Assembly (NCBI GenBank): GCA_001430745.1
Contig: KQ482061.1
Coordinates: 518,262-535,078, forward strand
From: Auxenochlorella pyrenoidosa
Taxonomy: Eukaryota; Chlorophyta; Trebouxiophyceae; Chlorellales; Chlorellaceae
DNA length: 16,817 nucleotides
Direction: 5' to 3'
Shown: in pieces, positions 10,063 to 16,817 of the stretch
How the letters are laid out: each line of letters starts with the position of its first letter
Numbering within the stretch: position 1 is the first letter of the stretch
The notes under the pieces: generated by a model
The model's input: only the letters and a program-made list of their open reading frames with translations
Database searches by the model: none
Told to the model about the DNA's origin: nothing
Position numbers and translations under genes: made by a program

Positions 10063-12142
10063 TCATGCGCCGCCCTGGGCAAAGAACTCATCAATGATCG
10101 CATCTTCAAGGTCCAGCTGCACGAGTTGCCAGCAACAGCAGAGGTTGTGAGCATGTCGATCAGCCGGCCTCGAGCACGTTGATCAGCCGGCCTCTTGCAG
10201 TGTCGTAAACGCGCCAGGCGAGAAGCGAGGTCTGGGCACCCAAGGGCCTACCATGTGGCGCCGCCCTAGGCAGGTCTCAGAGGGCAGCTCACTGCACCCA
10301 GACCCCCCTCCCTGTCGCTCCTGCCAGCTCCCTCGCTTGCCTGGATGGAGATCGCGGTGCCGACAATCGGCTTGGACGGCATGCCCTTGCGTGGCCGCGC
10401 CGGCTGGCGCAGGAAAGCTGCCACGCGCTCGGCCTGACCCCAGGAGCTGCAGGGCGGGGGGGGGGGGGGTTGGGTGTTGGCACAAGCAAGGCAGAGAGGA
10501 GGCCACGAGGCTCGCAGCACATTTCCGTACGCATGGCCCAGCGCCACAAGCAGCGGGGGGCGGCAGCGCGGCAGCGCCGAGCAAGCCACGACTGCAAGCA
10601 GCGCATGCCACGAGGCTGGGCGTGCCGTGGGCAGGGCGGGCGGCACGGCGGGCGGCGCATGCCAGGAGGATGGGCGGGCGGTACGGGCGGTACTGCGGGC
10701 AGCGCACTTGAGGTACATGGCCACCAGGTCCAGCTTCTCGTCATACTCTTCCTCGCTCATGGGGAAGGACCGCTGCTCCAGGTGCGTCCACATGACCTGC
10801 GGCGCGGGCGTGAGTGCATGGAAAGGGGCGGGGCGCGGCTCGCGTGGGTGGTGAGCGGCGGCCGCTCTACATCGGCTGGCGGGCAAACGAGGGGCACAGC
10901 GCGCAGCCACGGCCGGGCGACCAAGCCTGCCTGTGGCACAGGAGGAGCAGGCAGCGGCTGCACCCGCTGACAACACTGGCGAGGCAAGCAGCGGGCCGCG
11001 GCCGCAGGGCCCCTCACGTTCAGGCAGATGAGCGTCTTCCCGAGGGGGAGGTCTCGCCTGCAGGGGAGTGCACATTTAACATGCTTGTTGGACACGTCTC
11101 ACTCAGCAGGCGGTGCTCAAGACTAACAGAGGGCAGACAAGCAGGCACACGGCGCTGCCTCGGGCATGCGGGGCCTGCCTGCCACCACCACGCTCACCAC
11201 CCACGCGCCCTGCCCCAGCAGCCATGCCGCAGCAAGCCCCGCCTCACCGCACAAATGACAGGTCGTACGCCTTGCCCCACTTTGTCTCCATCAGCTCCCG
11301 CAGCAGCGGCCCCGTCAGCGAGGCCCCGTCGTCGACCTCCTCGCCGTCGTCGCCGCTGTCGGCCGACGCGCCCGCGGAGCCCAGCGCTGAGGCCACCTCT
11401 GAGATGCGCTCCGCCAGCGAGGCCGCAAACTCCTCGTCGGTGGAGCGCAGGAAGCTGGGCGCCGCGTCCGCCTCCTCCTCCGCCCGAGACGCCGCCGCCT
11501 CCGGCGCCGCCGCCTCGGACGCCGCCACGGCAGCGGCGGCGCCGTCGCCGCGGCGCCGGGCCTCTGCCAGCCGCTGGTTCAGCACCTCGACGTCCGAGTC
11601 CCCCATGCATGCGGCACCCTCCTCCTCGCCCTCGCCTGCAGGGCACGGCATCGTCATGAGTGCAATTAGCACAGTCGGCAAAGTCAGCAAAGCAGGAAGC
11701 ATCGTGCAGCGCAGCGCAGTGCCAGCTACAGCGGCGCCGGCCGCTCTGCCTCTGGCTCTGGCTCACCGGCCGGCGCACGGCGCAGGTCGGCACCGTTGCC
11801 CAGCCGCCAGGCCTGGGAGGAGCGGGGCGCCCACTTCTCAAAGTCAAAAAGGTCGCCAAACAGGTTGGCCTGGGGGGGCAGCGGCGCCCTGCATGGGGGA
11901 GATGACGGGCAGCAAAGCGGTGGTCTACCAGGCGGTGACAAGGCAGCACAATTGAGAAATGCAAGGTTGCAAGGGTGCTCCTCGGCAGGCCCTGACGGCC
12001 CTGCAGAGCAGCCCCGGGCAATGCCCACCAACCTGCGCGCGCCGCCTGCGTGCTGCTGCCGCTGGCGCCGGCTGCTGCTGCCCAACTGCTGGCAGGAGCT
12101 GCGAGCATCTCTCGCTCGCAGTCCAGTTACTGTGAGCTGCAT
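10063..12142 (-). CDS. Plastid-type DUF3067 domain protein
   Basis: Preferred exons in transcript order: 12142-12033, 11888-11767, 11635-11248, 11057-11018, 10796-10708, 10446-10341, 10116-10063, giving 302 residues in phase. The C-terminal third is a DUF3067 domain (about 187-290). It comprises LLRELMETKWGKAYDLSFVR, RDLPLGKTLICLN, VMWTHLEQRSFPMSEEEYDE, a YLNSWGQAERVAAFL segment and the final GTAISIQ-LDL. The family is known from cyanobacteria and photosynthetic eukaryotes, with no function I can assign. Residues 1-40 are Arg/Gln/Ser-rich and resemble a transit peptide. Residues 79-185 are an Ala/Glu/Asp-rich acidic linker absent from the short cyanobacterial forms. Two uncertainties: the first intron (11889-12032) is in frame and stopless, so exons 1 and 2 could be one; and the last intron uses either a GC donor at 10340 or a GT donor at 10292, the latter adding 16 residues. 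Confidence 0.8.
10117..10340 (-). other. Probable GC-AG intron, or GT-AG with an alternative donor, in the DUF3067 gene
   Basis: On the minus strand the exon end reads ATCCAG followed by GCAAGC, the classic context of a GC donor. The acceptor is GTGCAG at 10117. This joins SIQ directly to LDLEDA, which fits the conserved end of the family as I recall it. A GT donor (GTGAGC at 10292-10287) 48 bases downstream is in the same phase and would give a 16-residue insertion. Confidence 0.55.
10155..10194. repeat. Two 17-base direct repeats, unit spacing 23 bases
   Basis: GTCGATCAGCCGGCCTC at 10155-10171 is repeated at 10178-10194 with one mismatch (C to T at the third base). Both copies lie in the last intron of the DUF3067 gene, close to its 3' splice site. 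They may be a simple duplication. Confidence 0.8.
10456..10469. repeat. 14-base G homopolymer (poly-C polypyrimidine tract on the sense strand)
   Basis: A run of 14 G on the plus strand lies just upstream, in transcript terms, of the acceptor at 10447 in the DUF3067 gene. On the transcript it reads as poly-C and probably acts as the polypyrimidine tract. Confidence 0.8.
10601..10676. repeat. Degenerate 54-base-period repeat inside the DUF3067 gene
   Basis: A 22-base unit beginning GCGCATGCCACGAGGCTGGG (10601-10622) recurs at 10655-10676 with two mismatches. GGGCGGGCGG-type sequence lies between and after the copies. It lies in the fifth intron, which is 261 bases long and open in the coding frame. 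Confidence 0.65.
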
Positions 12143-12940
12143 GCTGCTGATGCAACGCTGCAAGCGGCCCCCAAGTTGGCGGTGCAAGGAAGGGGTGTGT
12201 GCAGGCAGAGAGGGCGCCTGGCTGGCAGGTGATTGTTTGAGGGAGAGAGGGTCGACCTTACGTCAATCGGGAGCAGTCCGGATCGCCGAACAAGTGGTGC
12301 ATCAAGGAGGGGGAGCCCTGCCTGCTGCTGCCACGAGCACAGCATGACACCGAGCCAAGCTCCCAGCACCGAGCAGACGGCCTGGATCACGTGCTAGCCG
12401 GTAGATATTCCCTTTATTCAAGGCGATAGAGCCCGCTTCACGCCCCGACCCCGCGGCCTTGCGCGTCGGAGCCAGAGGCAGCGCCTGCCCAAGTCTGAGT
12501 ATATCCACGGGTAAGCTGTTCACAGTGAGCGCCTCAGGAGAGTGGGCCCAGCGTGACCGAAGGTCTCGCTGCCCTTGAGGTCACACAGGCTAGTTCTGGA
12601 CGGTTCAGGGCCGTTGAGCCATTCTTCCTCAGCCGGAGGCGGCGTCCACACACGCCATTTTGGCCTGGAGAGCGTCGGGGTCACCCTGCGCTGCCGCTGC
12701 TGCTGGCGCCGTACCACCGCATCCTGTTTGGCCAGAAAGTGGACGAGCGCCTGGGCGTTGTCCCGCCAACAGCCTGGGAGTGCATGGGGTCGAAGCCTAC
12801 TTTGCAGTTGCCGCAGAACCTTTTTGAGCTCAGCCGGCCTCGCTTCCTGGCGCGGGCTCCCTTCCTGACGTTGGGAGGTTGTGCCTCCTCGTGTGCCTGC
12901 AGGCTCGTCGCAGCGCCACCAGCAGCCAGCAGCAGGAGCC
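12143..12940. promoter_or_regulatory. Divergent promoter and 5' UTR region between the DUF3067 and CYSTM genes
   Basis: This nearly 800-base gap lies between two start codons facing away from each other. I see no gene I can support. A 140-codon minus-strand frame (12520-12942) and a 168-codon plus-strand frame (12553-13056) are open, but neither shows a recognisable motif and the second overlaps the CYSTM coding exon in another frame. A possible 5' UTR acceptor, TGCCTGCAG, ends at 12902. An AT-rich patch lies at about 12400-12425. Confidence 0.5.
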
Positions 12941-13703
12941 ATGTCCGGCTATCCGCCGCCCGACAAGGGCAGCTACCCTCCGACGTCTGGCTACCCACCA
13001 CCCTCGGGGTACCCGCCATCAGCGGACGCGCCGCCGCAGGGCTATCCCGCAGGTAAGAAGACGCGGCCTGTGCCGGCCAGCTCAACTTGCCACCCCTCCC
13101 CACGACGGGCTCAACAGCCCTGTCCCCCATTGCAGCTGGTGCTTGTGCCGCAGGGGCTCGGTCAAGTGCCAGTGTGTGTGTGTGTGTGTCTGTGCCGCCG
13201 CCGCCGCCTGACTCCCCCCCCCTGCTGCTTCTCCTGGGACCTCTTTGTGCCTGCCTGCAGAGGGCGTGCCCGTCTCAGACAAGCATAACCCTTATGGTGA
13301 GCCCAGCAGATAGCCAGCAGTGGGCAATGGAGGGCTGCGCACAGACGAGCTGAGCCGGTGGCAGGCAGTGGGCATTTGAGGGCGGTGTACAGGAGGTGGA
13401 GGGTCGCATAGAACCTGTCGGGCACGGCCCCACCCCGCTGCGGCCTCATGCCTGTGTGCAGGCTACCCGCCCCCGGCCGGCTACGCCCCGCCGCCGCCCG
13501 GCTACCCCGGCGGCGGCGGCTACGGCGCCCCCCCTCCATCTTACTACGGCCCCCCGCCCGGCTACAGCTCGTACCAGCAGCCCCCGCAGCAGGTGTACGT
13601 GCAGCAGGGTCACCACCCTCAGGGCAACCCAGGCGCCGACGCCTGCCTCACCGCCTGCCTGGCCGCGCTCTGCTGCTGCTGCATGGTCGACATGCTGACC
13701 TGA
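12941..13703 (+). CDS. PGY/XYPPX-repeat protein with C-terminal CYSTM cysteine-rich membrane module
   Basis: Exons are 12941-13052, 13261-13296 and 13462-13703, joining in phase to 129 residues. The N-terminal two thirds are Pro/Gly/Tyr repeats of the YPPP and GYPP type (SGYPPP, SGYPPS, QGYP, PGYPGGGG, PPPGY), followed by a Gln/His stretch. The C-terminus is a CYSTM module: GADACLTACLAAL followed by four adjacent cysteines (Cys111, 115, 120-123) and MVDMLT. CYSTM proteins are small tail-anchored or acylated membrane proteins across eukaryotes, often linked to stress tolerance. The specific role here is unknown. The second exon is only 36 bases (EGVPVSDKHNPY plus split codons). The start ATG at 12941 directly opens the repeat. 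The frame is open for another 20 codons upstream to 12881, which would add a non-repeat Ser/Gln/Ala-rich leader. Confidence 0.9.
13172..13189. repeat. (GT)9 microsatellite
   Basis: Nine GT units lie in the first intron of the CYSTM gene, followed by pyrimidine-rich sequence that leads to the acceptor at 13260. Confidence 0.9.
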
Positions 13704-14546
13704 CCTGGCGTGGGCTGGGCGGCTGCCAGCCTGGCGGCGGCAGCCTCACCAGCACCTGCTGGGCGCCATGCAGCCCGGTGCACCCGCGGCAAGTTGCAAA
13801 GCCGGCTGGCTCAGCCGGGCGGCGTGTACAGGGCTGCAGGCGATCTTGCCCGCGGTCCTCGATTCAGGGCCGCGGCCGGCAGTGCCGTGCGCCGCCGTGC
13901 ATTCAATATACAATCTGTCTTCCTTTGTATTCTGCGTGGCTGGTCCTGTCGAATGCAGCGACACGGGCATCAGCCAAATCCCTCTTCCCCCCTCCTCTTG
14001 TACACCCCTGCTCCTATCTGTTCCGCCGACTCCAGCCCCCCGCATTCCACACACCCGCGCCTCTGTTCTTTTGCCCTGTAACAAACGCGCTGCTGGCTGC
14101 GCAGCAGAGAAAGAGAAGGATGAGCGGGGAGCAGCACACATGCCTCGTGCTGCCGCGCTCTGGGACCACCCCTCTGCATTCCCGGCTCCCCTTGCACAGC
14201 GGGCCTTTCCAGCTCTTTTGATACGCGCTCTCAGAGCTTCCCGATGGGATGCTGTGGGTGGTTCACACAGGTGCCAGGTGCAAGTTGAATAATGGGCATG
14301 CAGGCAGAAAATAATAAGAACAGTTGACTCTCAAGAGCTAAGCAAGTACGGCTGTGCAGGGCTGGGCAACCTCAGCACAGCCGCCTGCCATTGTCTTGGT
14401 CGGGCAAGCCACCTTCCAGCGGCCGCCCATGGCCTGCCAGGCAGAGGCACCCTGGCAGGCCTTCGCCATCATCCATGGCAGGGAAGCAGCCCGTTCTGGG
14501 CAGGAGACACCCTTGCCTCAGTGGCTGCACCCGTGCACAGGCGCGG
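13704..14546. other. Convergent 3' UTR region between the CYSTM gene and the 192-residue gene
   Basis: No gene is supported in this 840-base stretch. It holds the 3' UTR of the CYSTM gene with its TGTAA signal at 14077-14081, a pyrimidine-rich stretch (about 13975-14080), and an AT-richer patch (about 14286-14345). The patch is probably the end of the minus-strand gene's 3' UTR. No minus-strand TGTAA was seen. Confidence 0.55.
14077..14081 (+). promoter_or_regulatory. Poly(A) signal TGTAA of the CYSTM gene
   Basis: TGTAA lies 374 bases after the CYSTM-protein stop codon, a usual 3' UTR length for green algae. It is the only plus-strand copy I found in the gap. Confidence 0.65.
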
Positions 14547-15635
14547 TTACTGCCACATGGCAGGCAGGCCGTTGGGGAAGTTGTACACCAGGTACGGGCG
14601 GGTGTGGTTGCCGGACCTGCGGGTTTAATGGGAGTGGAGGGAGTCAGACAGCAGATCAACATCAGGCGCATGAGCTGTCCTCGTGTGGTCGGGATGGTGT
14701 AACAGTTGTGGACATGCGCTGTGTTGTGGGCAGCTCGGGTGGGCATCCCGCGGCAGCTAAAACAGGGGATGTGCACCCCTGCAGCGCGTGCATCGCATGC
14801 GCACCTCTCCTCCATTGCCAGGCGCTGGACGGTGGCGCTGCGCTCCAGCTGCTTCACAAGGGTGCGCAGCTCCTGGACGGTCAGCCCGCAGTGACGGGCC
14901 AGGTACTCGGCATTGGCAATGTAGGTTAGCGAGGGGCCGCCGTCCCTGCCGACCAGCGCGTGAGGGCAGAACATCTGCAGCAAGGGTTGCTTGATTGCTT
15001 GGAGGGCTTGGCGTCCACAAGTGGGTGGGTGGCGGTCGCGCGCCGGAGCAAGGGGCTCTCACGGCTGAACAGTCTGGCGCGGCCTCACGGTGCATATGCA
15101 GGGGCTGCGCAGCTGCTGAGCGCGCCCCAGCTTGGCTCAACCCTGGCCTGCACCTTGGCCACCAGGGTCAGCGCAATGTAACGCTCCACGGTGGCCTGGG
15201 CGAGGTAGGCCCTCTTCTCGCCCAGCGCCACCCGCGGGTCCATGTCCAGCTCGCGCGAGAGCAGGCTGACCTTGGCACACCTGTCCGCCTCAAAGGCAAC
15301 CCTGGCGTTCTTTGCGCGCTTTGGCTGCACCTTGCCGCTGCCGCTGCTGCTGCGCGCCACAATGATGGGGGCAACGCTGGCTGCGGGGCCGGGCACCGAG
15401 CTCACAGACCTGAAAGAGGAGGTGGAAGCAAAGGAAGTGATTATGAGAAAGACTGCAGCGCTGGTGGTCAACACCCGCTGCCCACCGTGGTGACCGACTG
15501 GTGCCGCACCAGCGCACCACCCTGCACGGCTTGGTCTCCCGTACAGGCGCACCTCATAAGCGACGACGTTCCAATTATCGTTGGTTTGGAGCGCAGGATT
15601 GACGGCATGGCCGTGGTGCGCAGGCTCGCGAACAT
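14547..15635 (-). CDS. Uncharacterised 192-residue protein with organelle-type N-terminus
   Basis: Exons in transcript order: 15635-15553, 15409-15154, 14974-14805, 14616-14547. Phases match at every junction and the frame ends at TAA. I do not recognise the family. The first ~30 residues (MFASLRTTAMPSILRSK...) carry Arg, Ser, Thr and no acidic residues, as in a mitochondrial or plastid targeting peptide. A Ser/Gly/Lys-rich linker follows. Residues 65-113 are charged and helical, with ADRCAKVSLLSRELDMDPRV then EKRAYLAQATVERYIALTLV. Residues 114-170 contain MFCPHALVGRDGGPSLTYIA and a second helical part, LTVQELRTLVKQLERSATVQ. The C-terminus is RPYLVYNFPNGLPAMWQ. There is no transmembrane segment. 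The internal donor at 15153 (AAG followed by GTGCAG) is the weakest splice site. It lies directly downstream of the SERINC gene on the same strand. Confidence 0.75.
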
Positions 15636-16033
15636 GGCGGATGGGTTTTGACGGCGGGCGTCACAGAGGCTCGAGTCGAGGGTAGTAACACGCAATTATA
15701 GGTCCAAGAATGGCGGATTCAGAACGATCGGGCGCCGCCGCCGCCATTTGAGGCATAGCAAGGGGGTGCCAGGTGTGCGCCACGTCAGCGCTGCGCTGCA
15801 CCGCACTGCACCTGCTCATTGTCTGGCAAATGAGCATCTTACATGCAAAGGATGCAAGCTGGGTGATATTGCAACGTGTGCCAGGCAGGCAAAGGGTACA
15901 GAGCGCCATGCTAGGGGAGGGAGCAGCACGAGACGCAGCAGGGCACGACAGCAGCACACAGAAAGAGCACAACTTTGAGAGGGTACAGCGACGCTGCTCG
16001 CAGCGCCTGCCAGACCTGCGGCCCAGCGCAAGG
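15636..16033. promoter_or_regulatory. Compact tandem spacer: SERINC 3' UTR and promoter of the 192-residue gene
   Basis: The gap between the SERINC stop and the next minus-strand start codon is 398 bases. If the TGTAA signal at 15839-15843 is used, about 200 bases are left for the promoter and 5' UTR of the downstream gene. No other gene is visible. Confidence 0.55.
15839..15843 (-). promoter_or_regulatory. Poly(A) signal TGTAA of the SERINC gene
   Basis: It reads TTACA on the plus strand, 191 bases after the SERINC stop codon on the minus strand. The spacing suits a green-algal poly(A) signal. Confidence 0.6.
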
Positions 16034-16817
16034 TCAGGCGGAGAAGTCCCTGTCCGGGAACAGCAGGGGCGCCACCAGGGTCCAGCAGTAGAGGCCCACG
16101 GTGACCCACTGGCTTGCCACCTTGACCCACACGCTCGTCCACCCCACGTTGATCAGGTACTGCAGAAGCAGGGCAGGAGTGGGCGCCAGGCGAGGCGCTG
16201 CCAGATCAGCAGATCGGCAACACAGAGCCTGGAGGCATTCGGTCGACGCCGAGCAGCGCGTGGCCCCCAGGCGCGCCTCAGCAGCTGGCCAGGCCGCGGG
16301 GGCGGGCGGGCGGGTTGCGGGGCGGGCGTGGCAGCTCACCTTGGCTTCCCCAGCCTGCGAGCCCCAGCCAGTCATGAGCATGGCGATGTACATGGAGGCC
16401 AGGGCAAACACCAGGTAGAACTGCGGGGGCGGGGGGGGGCCACAAAAAGCGCGGGAGGAGTTGGCAGCCGCCCACGAGGAGGCAGCTCGCCGGCAGTGGC
16501 GCAGGGCGTGCGAGCGCCGGGCGCCGGTGTAGCGGGGAGTTGCGGTGCAAAAGTACAAGCACACATCCACTCACCCCCACCTGCAGTGCGAAAGTGAAAG
16601 CACAGCCACTTGACCCGCCCCCACCCCACCTGCGTGTAGTTGTACGTCACCGGCTCCTCCACCGCCGCTGCCGCCCCGCCGCCGCCCCGCTCCATGGCTG
16701 CAGCCCCGGGCGCCACGCCATCCAGGCCGGCCGAGGTGCCCTCGTCCACCGCCGCCGCCGCGTGGGACGCAATCAGCGGCTCCTCAAACCCTCCGGTGCT
16801 GCAGGGCAGCGGGCGCA
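16034..16817 (-). CDS. SERINC/TMS1 family membrane protein, C-terminal part (gene runs off right edge)
   Basis: Exons in transcript order: about 16798-16630 (its 5' limit is a probable acceptor CTGCAG at 16799; the gene continues beyond 16817), 16420-16340 and 16159-16034. They join in phase to about 124 C-terminal residues. The first exon codes a low-complexity Ala/Gly/Glu loop (FEEPLIAS, then repeats) ending [10 protein letters not shown]. Next comes a membrane helix, [19 protein letters not shown]. The last exon carries [20 protein letters not shown] and ends [12 protein letters not shown]. The VTYNY motif, the F-LVFALAS helix, the VWVK...SQW helix and the [10 protein letters not shown] tail are hallmarks of the SERINC family. 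These polytopic proteins sit in the secretory pathway or plasma membrane. They were originally linked to serine incorporation into lipids and later to lipid scrambling. The N-terminal helices are outside the window. Confidence 0.92.

Noticed and set aside
11113..11955. 280-codon plus-strand frame rich in Ser/Ala
   Set aside because: It is the antisense shadow of the acidic linker and DUF3067 exons, whose phases and family motifs fit on the minus strand.
12520..12942. 140-codon minus-strand open frame in the divergent gap
   Set aside because: No recognisable motif, no supporting splice context, and it covers the expected 5' UTR of the CYSTM gene. Long chance frames are common at this GC content.
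12553..13056. 167-residue plus-strand open frame
   Set aside because: It overlaps the first CYSTM exon in another frame, whose PGY repeats and start are clearly real. The composition is Arg/Ser/Leu noise.

Overview
The window looks like nuclear DNA of a unicellular green alga, most likely a trebouxiophyte of the Chlorella clade. It is very GC-rich. Its genes are broken into many short exons by introns of about 115-300 bases that mostly obey GT-AG. Several genes are followed by the green-algal poly(A) signal TGTAA. Chloroplast proteins such as photosystem I PsaF appear with long Ala/Ser/Arg-rich targeting sequences. The clade is inferred from gene style; no species can be read from the sequence alone.

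Eight protein-coding genes are supported by exon-by-exon reconstruction with matching splice phases. From left to right they are: (1) the 3' part of a MYST histone acetyltransferase of the ESA1/TIP60/HAM type (+, runs in from the left edge, stop at 1976); (2) a chloroplast alpha/beta-hydrolase-fold protein whose catalytic serine position is glycine (-, 2538-5381, 9 exons); (3) MIA40, the mitochondrial intermembrane-space import oxidoreductase (+, 5842-6726, 3 exons); (4) PSAF, photosystem I subunit III (-, 7329-9489, 8 exons, the last coding only VSPR); (5) a plastid-type DUF3067 protein (-, 10063-12142, 7 exons in the preferred model); (6) a PGY-repeat protein ending in a CYSTM cysteine-rich module (+, 12941-13703, 3 exons); (7) an unrecognised 192-residue protein (-, 14547-15635, 4 exons); (8) the 3' part of a SERINC/TMS1 membrane protein (-, 16034 to beyond the right edge).

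Neighbours are arranged convergently (1/2, 3/4, 6/7), divergently (2/3, 5/6) or head to tail on the minus strand (5 then 4, 8 then 7). Spacers are a few hundred bases and hold UTRs and promoters. The genes do not form a pathway: they serve chromatin, plastid, photosystem, mitochondrial import and membranes, as expected for a eukaryotic chromosome. I saw no mobile element, CRISPR array, tRNA, rRNA or bacterial-type operon.

No new multi-gene system is evident. The points most worth a second look are the apparently non-catalytic hydrolase, the unrecognised 192-residue protein, the competing GC/GT donors and stopless 3n introns, and the 14-base terminal coding exon of PSAF.
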